DNA of 64,000 nucleotides from Altererythrobacter epoxidivorans (GCF_001281485.1 NZ_CP012669.1:558001-622000), one strand, 5' to 3'; shown: positions 50,488-59,562, counted from the stretch's first letter. Notes: generated from the letters alone by a model not told the origin. Program-made: numbers and translations.

Positions 50488-50564
50488 TGGTGGGCCCGGC
50501 AGGACTCGAACCCGCGACCTAGCCGTTATGAGCGGCCAGCTCTAACCAACTGAGCTACAGGCCC
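50488..50564 (-). tRNA. tRNA with CAU anticodon, probably tRNA-Ile2
   Basis: A 77-nt cloverleaf with encoded CCA. The acceptor is GGGCCTG/CGGGCCC, and the anticodon loop CTCATAA reads CAT. Consecutive C4-G69 and C5-G68 pairs are TilS determinants, favouring the lysidine-modified Ile2 tRNA that reads AUA over elongator tRNA-Met. The identity is inferred from these pairs. Confidence 0.85.
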
Positions 50565-50641
50565 TCCCGCCGGTTTTCAGCAATGCGGCGTGCGCCCTAC
50601 AATGGGCGCGGGCAGGTGACAAGCACGCTTGTGCATTCATG

Positions 50642-51628
50642 TCATACAATCGTGGATTGCATGATCTCCGCAATGCTCGTCGGCTTGACGCCGTAACGCT
50701 CGCAATAGGCGTAAACCTGGCGGAACCAGTCGTAGAGCTCGTTGAGGTCGTCCTCGGTGCGCACATAGGGGGTGTGACCGACCGCCAGCGACGGACTGTG
50801 GAACGACAGCACGATGATCGGCAGGCCATCGTCGATTGCCATGTCCAGGCCTCGCAGCGCCTCTTCCGCCGTTACCCCTTCCGGGGTCAGCGGTATTTTC
50901 TCAAGCAGGCCCAGGCGCGAAAAGGCGCTGCCGACCATCGGCATCTTCGCCAGCAATGGTGCCAGCACCGGCCCCTGTCGGCGCAGCATGCCCCAGAATA
51001 CCGAGGTTACCGGGAGTTCGAGCAGGCGGTGTTCCGTATCGACCCAATAGGGTTCGAGCGGGTGCCTCGAATAATCGGGACCATGCCCTGCGCGATAGTC
51101 AAAATTGGAGCGGACCGAGGTATCGATCGCAATGCCAGCATCCATCAGCATTTGTGCTGAATTCGGGCCCAGTCCGTAACGCCCGGCGCGGTAAGTCAAA
51201 GGCGCGACCCCGGTCTTTGCCTCTATCTCGTCGCGCAGGCGCAAGAACTTCGCCCGCTCGAGATCGTGCGGCAGATTGCCGGCATAGGAATTGAAGGCGT
51301 TGACCTCCTCCTCGTGCGGAGGATTGACCCACGGGTGCAGCTGCACGCCGACTTCTGCGAGGCCACGCTTGACCGATTCCCCGATCACTTCGACCGCGCG
51401 TTCGTTCATCACGATCGGCCAGTCGACCAGGTAGAGCGGCACCACGCCGAGCCCTTCGCAAAACGCCTGGAACTGGCGGATCTGGGCGACGTGCGACAGG
51501 CCGTGATCGTCCTTGGTAAAGGCACCACCCCATTCGAATTCTTCTTCGGTATCGACGGTCAGCAGGACGCGCTGGCCGAAGTCCGGCCTGAACCGGGCTT
51601 TCGCATCGCCGCGCGGCGGCTCCAGCAT
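50642..51628 (-). CDS. Polysaccharide deacetylase family protein (WalW-like)
   Basis: 328 residues, NodB-homology fold. The catalytic base and metal aspartate region is LLTVDTEEEFEWG. The histidine motif is VQLHPWVNPPHEEE (H-x3-x4-H). The arginine loop is YRAGRYGLGPNS, and the closing histidine is VLSFHSPSL. It removes acetyl groups from an unidentified glycan. No signal peptide is present, so a cytoplasmic or membrane-peripheral role is implied. It lies just downstream of the kinase-like gene on the same strand, 43 bp apart. Confidence 0.83.
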   Translation of the reverse strand: MLEPPRGDAKARFRPDFGQRVLLTVDTEEEFEWGGAFTKDDHGLSHVAQIRQFQAFCEGLGVVPLYLVDWPIVMNERAVEVIGESVKRGLAEVGVQLHPWVNPPHEEEVNAFNSYAGNLPHDLERAKFLRLRDEIEAKTGVAPLTYRAGRYGLGPNSAQMLMDAGIAIDTSVRSNFDYRAGHGPDYSRHPLEPYWVDTEHRLLELPVTSVFWGMLRRQGPVLAPLLAKMPMVGSAFSRLGLLEKIPLTPEGVTAEEALRGLDMAIDDGLPIIVLSFHSPSLAVGHTPYVRTEDDLNELYDWFRQVYAYCERYGVKPTSIAEIMQSTIV

Positions 51629-51671
51629 GGAAATCGCTGAAATAGGACTGCCCCTCTCATGAGGGCCAGCA

Positions 51672-53474
51672 TCAGTTTTCGGCGGCGTCCGCCTCGCTTC
51701 GCTGGCCGAGGTCAGGGCTAGGCAGTGGCTCGCTGACGGTCAAGAGTGGGAGCGTCAGTATGATCCGATCCTCGTCATGCACCAGATTGCCGCCCAGGGC
51801 GCGGGCCTCCGCCCGTGCCAGCCGGAAGCTGAAACCGGCGCCGAAAAGCCCGGCGCTGATGCCGCTCTTGGTCGATTTGACCTGCGCTGCGAAAACGTCT
51901 TCTTCGGACACGATCTGGGCAGGAAGCTCGCAGGCGAGCGACAGGCGAGAGCCTTCACGCGAAAGCTCCAGCCGCAAGGCCTCGCCTGCGCCGGCAGCCC
52001 CGGCGAGCGTGGCGAGGATACGCCACGCCAGCGCCTCTGCATCGTCCTGGTCGATCGCGATCCTCATTTCGCCCTGCACGGCGGTTTCGAGATCGAGGCT
52101 TGCCATGCGCGGCGACAGGACATGCTGCAATTGCTCGGTCATGGCGGCGAGCAGGCCTTTGAAATCCGTTTCGCCGGGTTCGGGGACGAGGGCGCCCGTT
52201 TCCAGCTTGGCCAGGCGTTCCAGCTCGTCGAAACCTGCAAGAATGCGCGCTGCGTCGCCCGCGATGGACGCCGCAAGGGCGCGATATTCGTTGGGCGCAG
52301 GACCGAACAGCTGTTGCTGAATCACTTCGGCGAAGCCCTGCAGCGCGTTCACAGGCGTGCGCAATTCGTGCAGCAGCTGGCGAATGCGATCGGCCTCGTG
52401 CGCGGCTGTCAGATCGGCTGCGGGCGGCGCCGGACGGCGGAAGCGACCGACATATCCGTGGAACCGACCGCCCGAACGGGCAAAGCGCGGGTGCGCATCG
52501 ACGATCCACTCGCCGTGGATCTGCGGCGCTCCGTCGAGCTGGATCGGTGTCCCTTCAATCGGTTGCTGGCGCGAAAAGGCGCGCGCAATCGGTCCGGCCG
52601 AATTGAGTTCGCCAACGCGGCGCGGCGGCATCAGCCTTTTGCCGATCACCATCGGCGCGACATGTGCGTCGGCCCATTCGATGCGCCCTGCAGTGTCGGC
52701 GACGAAACCGAAGCCGGTAATCGCGCGCTCTCCGGGAAGCGGAGCCTCACCCAGAGGGAGGCGCGGGGACGTGTCGACAGCGGGCGGCGCGACATCGCGG
52801 TCGCGCTTGAACTGCGCGATGCGTTCGACCAGCGCGGCGATCTCGCTCTTTTCCTGCGCATTGCGCGTGGTCTGGACCGGAGCGGGCGGTGCTTCGGGTT
52901 CAGCCTCTTCGGCTGGCTGCTCTATCTCTTCCAGTGCTTCCTGGTCGAGCTCTAGCGTTTCGACATCAGCGTCGCTTGCGATGGCAACATCGCCGCCGTC
53001 ATCGACAGGCGCACTCGTCATCGCTTCGACCAGCGGTTGCGGCAGGCCGCGATCGCGAATGCCGAGCGTTTCGAGAATGCGTTCTGCCCGCGGCGGCAAG
53101 TCCTTGCGCAATCGCAGGAAGCCGCGTGCCCTTACCGGCAATCGCGGGATCAGCGCTTCCCAGTCGTCTTCTTCGAGGTCCGCGCGGGACAGGGCAGCGG
53201 CCGCGACGTCGGGCTCGTCTTCGGCAAGGTGAGCGGCAAGTTCCGGGCTGCGGAAACGCCAGCCGCGTTCGCTGACCATGCGTGCCCGCTCGGCAGAGGG
53301 AATCTGTTCGCCCAGCGCGCCCAGTCTCAGCCAGGCGGCAGCAACCAGGCTTTCGTCGCGCCCGTACTTGCGGTTGCCGAGCAGATCGAGGAGCTGCCGG
53401 AACTGCGTACGCGCCGCATGCTCGCCGGCAGCGCGGTGGCGCAGCACAGTAGCAAGGCGGTCGTCAAAGAACAT
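51672..53474 (-). CDS. Histidine-kinase-like protein with intact H-box but degenerate ATPase domain
   Basis: 600 residues, no membrane helices. The N-terminal ~165 residues are helical. A Glu/Ala/Pro-rich acidic linker follows (about 185-215), then a PAS-like region (AITGFGFVADTAGRIEWAD). The HisKA-type helix contains LLHELRTPVNALQGFAEVI with the phospho-acceptor histidine. In the C-terminal part I find no N-box asparagine (RILATLAGAAG instead) and no D-x-G-x-G box. Only SAGLFGAGFSFRLARAEARALGG resembles the G2 lid. It may not bind ATP itself. No response regulator is adjacent. GGAGA precedes the ATG at 53474. Confidence 0.75.
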   Translation of the reverse strand: MFFDDRLATVLRHRAAGEHAARTQFRQLLDLLGNRKYGRDESLVAAAWLRLGALGEQIPSAERARMVSERGWRFRSPELAAHLAEDEPDVAAAALSRADLEEDDWEALIPRLPVRARGFLRLRKDLPPRAERILETLGIRDRGLPQPLVEAMTSAPVDDGGDVAIASDADVETLELDQEALEEIEQPAEEAEPEAPPAPVQTTRNAQEKSEIAALVERIAQFKRDRDVAPPAVDTSPRLPLGEAPLPGERAITGFGFVADTAGRIEWADAHVAPMVIGKRLMPPRRVGELNSAGPIARAFSRQQPIEGTPIQLDGAPQIHGEWIVDAHPRFARSGGRFHGYVGRFRRPAPPAADLTAAHEADRIRQLLHELRTPVNALQGFAEVIQQQLFGPAPNEYRALAASIAGDAARILAGFDELERLAKLETGALVPEPGETDFKGLLAAMTEQLQHVLSPRMASLDLETAVQGEMRIAIDQDDAEALAWRILATLAGAAGAGEALRLELSREGSRLSLACELPAQIVSEEDVFAAQVKSTKSGISAGLFGAGFSFRLARAEARALGGNLVHDEDRIILTLPLLTVSEPLPSPDLGQRSEADAAEN

Positions 53475-53619
53475 CGCGTCTCCAGCATTCGTCGATGGCG
53501 CAGAAGCGCCCATTGGACAATCTGGAGCAGTAGCAATTTACACAAGATGTAGGAGATGCGGTTTTGCCTTGCGTTGCAAAGCGGGACAATTGCTGGCAAG
53601 AACAATAAAATTAGCTTTC

Positions 53620-53637
53620 CATGCTATATGGAGCATG
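53620..53637. promoter_or_regulatory. 18-bp inverted repeat upstream of the second Lrp gene
   Basis: CATGCT-ATATGG-AGCATG lies 47 bp before the Lrp-family start in an AT-rich stretch. It is a candidate autoregulatory site. Confidence 0.4.
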
Positions 53638-53684
53638 TTTCATTGCAGGGTCCCGAAATTGCCGGGAATTGTTAGGGCGCGTTT

Positions 53685-54149
53685 ATGGCCAATCTTGACG
53701 AAATCGACCGCAAGCTGCTTGCCGAACTTCAGGCAGAAGGCCGCGTAACCAATGTCGAACTGGCCCAGCGGGTCGGCTTGACGGCCCCGCCATGCCTTCG
53801 CCGCGTACGCGGACTCGAGGAAGATGGCGTAATCCGCGGTTATCACGCCGATCTCGACCCGTCGAAACTGGGCTTTGCGATTACTGTCTTCGCCATGGTC
53901 AGCCTCAAGAGCCAGGCCGAAAGCGCGCTTCGCGAATTCGAAGACGCCATGCGCGAACTGCCCGAAGTGCGCGAAGTGCACATGCTCAACGGTGAAATCG
54001 ACTTCATCCTCAAGGTCGTGAGCCAGGACCTGCAGAGCTTCCAGGAATTCCTGACCAGCAAGCTGACACCAGCGCCCAATGTCGAAAGCGTGAAGACATC
54101 GCTGACGATCCGCACGGCCAAGCACGAACCGGGTGTTCCGCTCGGCTGA
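53685..54149 (+). CDS. Lrp/AsnC family transcriptional regulator
   Basis: 154 residues. It has an N-terminal helix-turn-helix (DEIDRKLLAELQAEGRVTNVELAQRVGLTAPPCLRRVRGLEEDG) and a C-terminal RAM domain (VREVHMLNGEIDFILKVVSQDL). It resembles global Lrp of alphaproteobacteria more than the MdeR-like protein earlier in this window. Its stop overlaps the ATG of the next membrane-protein gene (TGATG), so the three genes 53685-55013 probably form one transcript. Confidence 0.9.
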   Translation: MANLDEIDRKLLAELQAEGRVTNVELAQRVGLTAPPCLRRVRGLEEDGVIRGYHADLDPSKLGFAITVFAMVSLKSQAESALREFEDAMRELPEVREVHMLNGEIDFILKVVSQDLQSFQEFLTSKLTPAPNVESVKTSLTIRTAKHEPGVPLG

Positions 54150-54652
54150 TGCATACAGGCAATGACCCCGTTTGCGGGGTGGAGTGGCGCAACGGTTTTA
54201 CCGGCCTGGTCCTGCTTGTGATCGTTCCGGTCGCGATCTGGCTATTGCTCGCGGGCTTCGATGAAGGCTTCGTACCTGCCGAGCGTGAAGCCTATGCCCG
54301 CAACAGCAAGCTCCTGATGAAATTGGCCAGCGCGAGGTGGAACGGCATCAGCCTTCCGCTGCTTGGGCTGTTCGCCGCCCTTGCATGGGAAATCCGGCGA
54401 AGTGTTCAGCGTTTTCGTGATCCCTTCGCGATCCGGGCAGGCGAAACTTCGGTCGCGTTCCACCGCCAGATCAACCGCGACCCCTTGGCATGGGGCGATA
54501 TCGACAAGGTGCGGATCCACCAGAGCGGCCTGAAGTCGGAAATCTCCATCTGGCCGAAAGCGGCGCCTCCGGTGCAAATCAAGAATGTCGACCAAGAAAT
54601 GGCTGCCGCTTTCGCAGAGGCGGCACGATCGCGCGGCGTCACGGTTGGCTGA
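54149..54652 (+). CDS. Membrane protein of unknown function
   Basis: 167 residues. Two hydrophobic segments (FTGLVLLVIVPVAIWLLLAGF; ISLPLLGLFAALAW) are followed by a small soluble C-terminal domain (FAIRAGETSVAFHR, ISIWPKAAPPVQIKNVD) that looks like a PH-type or DUF beta-domain. It is coupled to the Lrp gene upstream and starts one base before that gene ends. Function is not recognised. Confidence 0.65.
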   Translation: MHTGNDPVCGVEWRNGFTGLVLLVIVPVAIWLLLAGFDEGFVPAEREAYARNSKLLMKLASARWNGISLPLLGLFAALAWEIRRSVQRFRDPFAIRAGETSVAFHRQINRDPLAWGDIDKVRIHQSGLKSEISIWPKAAPPVQIKNVDQEMAAAFAEAARSRGVTVG

Positions 54653-54653
54653 C

Positions 54654-55013
54654 ATGTTCGCGACGGCGGGCTTTCTCGTTTCGTCAGCCATCATCGTGGG
54701 CTCGCAGTTCGCCTTCGCGCGCCACCTCGACCGCACATTGCCCAAGCGAAAGAGATTGCCGCTCTGGCTTCGGGGTGGTCCGCTCATGGAGAAGCGTCGC
54801 TGGGCGCTGATCGCGTGGCCTTGCCTAAATGCCTTCCTCGCGGTCCTGCTGCTCATCACAACTTTGACGCAGGATTTCGCCCCGGGACCTCGAACCGATG
54901 TTGAGATGATCGTGGCTGGCACCCTTGCTCTGCTGCTTTTCGCGCTGCTCAATCTGGCGAACATCTGGCGACTGAAGCGCTGGTTTCGCAAGGGCGAACC
55001 GAAAATCGACTAG
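54654..55013 (+). CDS. Membrane protein of unknown function
   Basis: 119 residues with three predicted membrane segments (FATAGFLVSSAIIVGSQFAFA; WALIAWPCLNAFLAVLLLITTL; MIVAGTLALLLFALLNLANIW). The ATG at 54654 lies one base past the previous stop. A longer frame from 54585 lies inside the previous gene and is unlikely. Third gene of the Lrp operon. Role unknown. Confidence 0.6.
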   Translation: MFATAGFLVSSAIIVGSQFAFARHLDRTLPKRKRLPLWLRGGPLMEKRRWALIAWPCLNAFLAVLLLITTLTQDFAPGPRTDVEMIVAGTLALLLFALLNLANIWRLKRWFRKGEPKID

Positions 55014-55033
55014 CCGCGACGTTGGCGGCGCTT

Positions 55034-55618
55034 TCAGCGCGGTTTGCGATACATCGGCACCAGCGGCGGCACGGGTGAAACCTCGATCAGGCCGACCTGC
55101 TCGAAACCATAGCGGCTGTAGAATGGGACGAGGCCCGGGCTCGATGCCTCGAGATAGGCGGGAATGCCCGCATCGTCGGCCACGTCCAGTCGATGCTCCA
55201 GCAATTGCCCGCCAAGTCCCTTGCCCTGAAAGGCCGGATCGGTGCCCAGCGTCCAGAGATACCAGTGGTCTTCCTGCGGGTGATAGCGCGCCATTTCGGC
55301 CTGCAAGGCATTGCCCAGCGCTTCTTCCTCAGGATCGCCGCCGGGCATGTCGAGCGCCGCGATATCGGCCGGATCGGTCTGTATGCCGGGAGGAAGCCAT
55401 ATGGCTGCGGCGCTGAAATCGGCCAGCGCATCGACGCCGCCATGGCCAAAGCCATTCCTGCCGATCGCCATGACCCAGCGCGGCCACCAATAGAGGTACT
55501 GGTCGGGCTGCGACCACCAGAAGCGGGCGACGGGATCGCGCGCGAACGCGAGGGTCATGATGTCGAGGACCCGGGCCGCTTGCGTATCGTCGATAGCAAT
55601 GATCCCGGGATCGCTCAT
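55034..55618 (-). CDS. GNAT family N-acetyltransferase
   Basis: 194 residues. The acetyl-CoA binding motif is TDPAFQGKGLGGQLLEHRL (R/Q-x-x-G-x-G/A pattern). The C-terminal ASSPGLVPFYSRYGFEQVG is the usual GNAT closing motif. The N-terminal half (RVLDIMTLAFARDPVARFWW) is typical of small-molecule acetylating members. The start ATG at 55618 lies 2 bp after the accC stop, so it is the last gene of the acc operon. Substrate unknown. Confidence 0.82.
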   Translation of the reverse strand: MSDPGIIAIDDTQAARVLDIMTLAFARDPVARFWWSQPDQYLYWWPRWVMAIGRNGFGHGGVDALADFSAAAIWLPPGIQTDPADIAALDMPGGDPEEEALGNALQAEMARYHPQEDHWYLWTLGTDPAFQGKGLGGQLLEHRLDVADDAGIPAYLEASSPGLVPFYSRYGFEQVGLIEVSPVPPLVPMYRKPR

Positions 55619-55620
55619 AC

Positions 55621-56970
55621 TCAACTATCCCGTTCTGCCAGCCACTCTTCGAGCCATTTGATCGAATAGTCGCCCGACAGCACATCGTCCTGGTGCAGCA
55701 ATTCCTGGTGCAGCGGGATGTTGGTCTTCACCCCTTCGACCACCATTTCTTCCAGCGCGCGGCGCAGGCGCATGATGCAGCCTTCGCGGGTGCGGCCATA
55801 AACGATCAGCTTGGCAATCATGCTGTCGTAATAGGGCGGGATCGAATAGCCGGCATAGAGCCCTGAATCGACACGGACATGCATGCCGCCAGCCGCGTGG
55901 TAATAGGTGACCTTGCCCGGCGAAGGCGCAAAGGTGAACGGATCTTCCGCATTGATGCGGCATTCGATCGCGTGCCCCTTGAACTCGAGCTCTTCCTGCG
56001 TGACCGACAGCGGCTTGCCAGCCGCAATACGGATCTGCTCGCGCACCAGGTCGAGACCCGTAATGGCTTCGGTCACCGGGTGTTCGACCTGCAGGCGGGT
56101 GTTCATTTCGATGAAATAGAACTCGCCGTTTTCCCACAGGAATTCGATCGTCCCCGCACCGCGATAACCCATATCGCGCATCGCCTTGGCGCAGACTTCG
56201 CCCATGCGCATGCGTTCTTCGTCGCTGATGACGGGCGAGGGCGCTTCTTCCAGGACCTTCTGGTGACGGCGCTGCAGCGAACAGTCGCGTTCGCCGAGGT
56301 GGATTGCATTGCCATTGCCGTCGCCGAAAACCTGGAATTCGATGTGGCGCGGGTTGCCGAGATATTTCTCGATATAGACGGTAGCATCACCGAATGCGGC
56401 CTTCGCCTCGCTCCCCGCCTGCTTCATCAGCGTTTCGAGCTTGTCCTCGCTGTCGCAGACTTTCATGCCGCGACCGCCGCCGCCGCTGGCAGCCTTGATG
56501 ATCACGGGATAGCCGATTTCGGCAGCGATCTTCTTCGCTTCGCCGATGTCCGATACAGCGCCGTCCGATCCGGGAACCAGCGGCAGGCCGAGTGCACCGG
56601 CGGTGCGCTTCGCCTCGACCTTGTCGCCCATCGTGCGGATATGTTCGGGCTTCGGCCCGATCCACGCAATGTCGTGCGCTTCGACGATTTCCGCGAACTT
56701 GGCGTTTTCCGAAAGGAAGCCATAGCCCGGGTGGATCGCGTCGCAATGCGCGCATTCGGCTGCGGAAATGATGTTGGCGATATTGAGATAGCTGTCGGTG
56801 GCCGAAGGCGGGCCGATGCAGACCGCGTGGTCTGCCAGTCGCACATGCATTGCATCGGCATCGGCGGTCGAGTGCACCGCGACGGTTTCGATACCCATCT
56901 CGTGCGCGGCGCGATGGATGCGCAGCGCGATTTCGCCGCGATTGGCGATCAATATGCGGGTAATTGCCAT
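55621..56970 (-). CDS. accC: Biotin carboxylase subunit of acetyl-CoA carboxylase
   Basis: 449 residues, full length. It carboxylates biotin on AccB using ATP and bicarbonate, the first half of malonyl-CoA formation. It begins [25 protein letters not shown]-grasp is marked by [15 protein letters not shown], and metal and active-site residues occur in [26 protein letters not shown]. It follows accB by 7 bp. Confidence 0.97.
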   Translation of the reverse strand: MAITRILIANRGEIALRIHRAAHEMGIETVAVHSTADADAMHVRLADHAVCIGPPSATDSYLNIANIISAAECAHCDAIHPGYGFLSENAKFAEIVEAHDIAWIGPKPEHIRTMGDKVEAKRTAGALGLPLVPGSDGAVSDIGEAKKIAAEIGYPVIIKAASGGGGRGMKVCDSEDKLETLMKQAGSEAKAAFGDATVYIEKYLGNPRHIEFQVFGDGNGNAIHLGERDCSLQRRHQKVLEEAPSPVISDEERMRMGEVCAKAMRDMGYRGAGTIEFLWENGEFYFIEMNTRLQVEHPVTEAITGLDLVREQIRIAAGKPLSVTQEELEFKGHAIECRINAEDPFTFAPSPGKVTYYHAAGGMHVRVDSGLYAGYSIPPYYDSMIAKLIVYGRTREGCIMRLRRALEEMVVEGVKTNIPLHQELLHQDDVLSGDYSIKWLEEWLAERDS

Positions 56971-56977
56971 TCGCAGA

Positions 56978-57484
56978 TTATCCGATGACGACGAGCGGCT
57001 GGTCGAATTCGACCGGCTGGGCGTTGTCGATCAGGATTGCCTTGATCGTGCCTGCCTTGTCGGAAACGATCGGGTTCATCACCTTCATCGCTTCGACGAT
57101 CAGCAGCGTGTCGCCCTGTTTCACGGTGTCGCCGACCTTCACGAAATTGTCGGCACCGGGTTCGGGCGCGAGATAGGCCGTGCCTACCATCGGCGATTTC
57201 AGTGCATCTGCATGATCGGCGCTCGCCGCTTCTTCAGGCGCCGGAGCCGCAGCAGCGGCGGCCGGTGCAGCGGCGGCTACCGGTGCGGGTGCGAAGTTCG
57301 CAGCGGCAGCGACCATGCCGCCCCCGCGCGAAACCTTGATCTTGCGATCGCCGTCTTCGACCTCGATTTCGGTAAGCCCGGTTTCACCGAGCAGTTCAGC
57401 CAGTTCACGAACCAGCTTCGTATCAACATTCATGCCGGACCCCTTCTTTGCGTTCGGGCGTCCAGTTGCCTTGTGTTCGGCCAT
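56978..57484 (-). CDS. accB: Biotin carboxyl carrier protein of acetyl-CoA carboxylase
   Basis: 168 residues from the ATG at 57484. An N-terminal helical part ([20 protein letters not shown]) is followed by an Ala/Pro-rich linker (residues ~75-100) and a biotinyl domain with the biotin-accepting lysine in [10 protein letters not shown]. An alternative ATG at 57433 (MNVDTK) has AAGGGG upstream and would remove a 17-residue leader. Both starts are plausible. Located between aroQ and accC, the usual order. Confidence 0.95.
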   Translation of the reverse strand: MAEHKATGRPNAKKGSGMNVDTKLVRELAELLGETGLTEIEVEDGDRKIKVSRGGGMVAAAANFAPAPVAAAAPAAAAAAPAPEEAASADHADALKSPMVGTAYLAPEPGADNFVKVGDTVKQGDTLLIVEAMKVMNPIVSDKAGTIKAILIDNAQPVEFDQPLVVIG

Positions 57485-57554
57485 ATTTGCCCCGTCGACT
57501 GTTGGTTGCCGACGCGACTATCTCCGCGAATTGTGGCTGGCAAGGGGCAGGGGG

Positions 57555-58004
57555 TCAGATTTCGCCGTTGGCGACCGCTTCAAGAGCGAGAACATAGCCC
57601 CTTGCACCCTGTCCGGTGATCGATTTTGCCGCCGCCATGCCGATGTAGGACGTGTGGCGGAAACTCTCGCGCGTCATCGGATCGGACAGGTGCACCTCGA
57701 CCACGGGAGTGCGGATCGACTTGGCCGCATCGAGCAGCGCGATCGAGGTGTGGGTATAGGCGGCAGGATTGATGATGATGGCTCGCGCGCCTTCTGCCTG
57801 GGCCTCGTGCATCCAGTCGACCAGCATGCCTTCGTGATTGGTCTGGCGCATTTCGATCTCGAGGCCGAGTTCTTGTGCCCGGTCTTCCAGCATGCCGGCA
57901 ATGTCGTCGAGCGTATCCGATCCGTAGATTTCCGGCTCGCGCGTGCCGAGCAGGTTGAGATTGGGCCCGTTGAGGACATAGACGAGATTGGACGCGTTGC
58001 TCAT
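57555..58004 (-). CDS. aroQ: 3-dehydroquinate dehydratase, type II
   Basis: 149 residues, a dodecameric enzyme of the shikimate pathway. Characteristic parts are LNGPNLNLLGTREPEIYG at the N-terminus with the catalytic loop, then QTNHEGMLVDWMHEA, INPAAYTHTSIALLDA, and VEVHLSDPMTRESFRHTSYIG with the catalytic histidine. It is first in the aroQ-accB-accC-GNAT string, a conserved arrangement. Confidence 0.96.
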   Translation of the reverse strand: MSNASNLVYVLNGPNLNLLGTREPEIYGSDTLDDIAGMLEDRAQELGLEIEMRQTNHEGMLVDWMHEAQAEGARAIIINPAAYTHTSIALLDAAKSIRTPVVEVHLSDPMTRESFRHTSYIGMAAAKSITGQGARGYVLALEAVANGEI

Positions 58005-58029
58005 GCGCGCTGGTTAGCGCGCCGCTGTC

Positions 58030-58443
58030 CTATTTGTCGACGCCTTTGACCTTTCCCCACTGGCGCGCCGCCGTGTAGCCGAGATAGCCGGTGCCAAAGA
58101 GGGCATAGAGCGCCTCTGGCAGGGCGCCGAGATAGGCAGTCATGCCTTCTCCGATGGCGCGCGCCGATATCGGGTCGAAGGCGGCGATCACTCCCATCGG
58201 CACGCTGAGCAGGATGAGCGCGTACATCACGTAGAGGAAACTGGGACGGGCGCGGCTGGTCCAGGGGTCATCCGATTGCGCCTCTGCAACGATCGCCTGA
58301 AGCCGCGCCTCGATCAGCTGCATTTCCTGCGTCCCCTCCAGCTTGAGAAGTTCGAGCTTGGCTTTGGCGCGGGCTTCCTTGTCGGGGATAATCTTGTCGA
58401 TGATCGAGGCGATCGGGCCGATCAGGCTGTCTAGAACGGACAT
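58030..58443 (-). CDS. Holin-like 3TM protein (GTA/phage type)
   Basis: 137 residues. A cytoplasmic charged helical start (DSLIGPIASIIDKIIPDKEARAKAKLELLKLEG) is followed by two to three hydrophobic segments (FLYVMYALILLSVPMGVIAAF; GMTAYLGALPEALYALFGTGYLG) and a basic end. The pattern and length match the GTA_holin_3TM family. In gene transfer agents and phages, holins permeabilise the inner membrane for lysis. No other GTA or phage gene is nearby, so it is either a detached GTA component or a domesticated protein. AAGGAG precedes the ATG at 58443. Confidence 0.68.
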   Translation of the reverse strand: MSVLDSLIGPIASIIDKIIPDKEARAKAKLELLKLEGTQEMQLIEARLQAIVAEAQSDDPWTSRARPSFLYVMYALILLSVPMGVIAAFDPISARAIGEGMTAYLGALPEALYALFGTGYLGYTAARQWGKVKGVDK

Positions 58444-58512
58444 GGCGGGGCGCTCCTTTGCTGCGAATCGCAAAGGAACTAACCAAATCGGTTCAAGTAG
58501 GAAAATCGCGCC

Positions 58513-59409
58513 CTATTCGCCTGCTTCTGCGAGCAGTTTCTGTGCCAGCTTGAGATGCGGAATATCGACCATCGCGCCGTTGAGGCCGACCGTCCCTGCG
58601 CCTGGATTGTCGGCGAAAGCCTGCACGATGGCGCGTGCATGGGCGATCTCTTCGGCGCTGGGCGTAAAGGCGGTGTTGATCGGATCGACCTGTGCCGGAT
58701 GGATCGCGAGCATGCCGCGAAATCCCTGGCCGCGAACCATGTCGGCGCGGGCGGACAGTTTATCGAGGTCGCGAAATTCCGGCATGACCGTTTCGATCGG
58801 CACGACCCCCGCCGTGACTGCGCCCAGAAGACAGAAATTGCGCGCCATCTCGTACATCGGCATGTAGCTGCCATCTTCGCGGTGCTGGACCCGGGCGCCG
58901 AGGGCGGAACTGAGGTCTTCCGCGCCCCAGCTCATGGCGACGAGGCGCGGTGCGCCTTCGTAATCGCCGCAATGGAACATCGCCTTCGCAGTCTCTGTCA
59001 CAAGCGCGGCGACCTTGGTCGATCCTTCTGCAATCCCGGAGGCAGCCTCTGCCTTCGTCAACAAGGTATCGAGCGCCTCGACATCGGCGCGGCCCTCTGC
59101 CTTGGGCAGCATGATGCCGCCGGGCCTCGCGGCCATGATCGCGTCGAGGTCGTTTTCGATTTCGCCCGATGACAGCGGATTGACCCGCACCCACAGGCGC
59201 TGGCGATCGTCACGGCTCTCGAGGAACTGGCGCACAAGCTCGCGCGCCGCGGGCTTCCCTTCCGGCATGACCGAATCTTCGAGGTCGAGCAGGACGATGT
59301 CGGCGGCGCCATCTGCCGCCTTCGTCATTTTCTTCTCGCTGTCGCCGGGGGCGAACAGCCAACTGCGCATTCGGGGAAGGGGCCGGGGAAGGGTGGCGTC
59401 TGATTGCAT
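58513..59409 (-). CDS. HpcH/HpaI aldolase / citrate-lyase beta-like CoA ester lyase
   Basis: 298 residues, TIM barrel. The N-terminal motif is RSWLFAPGDSEKKMTKAADGAADIVLLDLEDSV (aspartate and glutamate for Mg). ARPGGIMLPKAEG and MSWGAEDLSSALGA follow, with the late GFRGMLAIHPAQVDPIN. This is the CitE/malyl-CoA lyase group, which cleaves or forms beta-hydroxy-acyl-CoAs such as malyl- or citramalyl-CoA. The exact substrate is uncertain. It stands alone, between the holin-like gene and a tRNA. Confidence 0.85.
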   Translation of the reverse strand: MQSDATLPRPLPRMRSWLFAPGDSEKKMTKAADGAADIVLLDLEDSVMPEGKPAARELVRQFLESRDDRQRLWVRVNPLSSGEIENDLDAIMAARPGGIMLPKAEGRADVEALDTLLTKAEAASGIAEGSTKVAALVTETAKAMFHCGDYEGAPRLVAMSWGAEDLSSALGARVQHREDGSYMPMYEMARNFCLLGAVTAGVVPIETVMPEFRDLDKLSARADMVRGQGFRGMLAIHPAQVDPINTAFTPSAEEIAHARAIVQAFADNPGAGTVGLNGAMVDIPHLKLAQKLLAEAGE

Positions 59410-59485
59410 CGGTCATTCCTCTCCTGCGCGGCGTTACGGCGCATGAGGGGGAGGTGCAAGACGGTGTCGTATGGGGATTTTCCAC

Positions 59486-59562
59486 TGGTCGGGACGACTG
59501 GATTCGAACCAGCGACCCCTACACCCCCAGTATAGTGCGCTACCAGACTGCGCCACGTCCCG
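59486..59562 (-). tRNA. tRNA-Pro (GGG)
   Basis: A 77-nt cloverleaf with encoded CCA. The acceptor is CGGGACG/CGTCCCG with discriminator A. The anticodon stem is CTATA/TGTAG with loop CTGGGGG, giving anticodon GGG. The stem is A/U-rich with one G-U pair. Confidence 0.95.
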
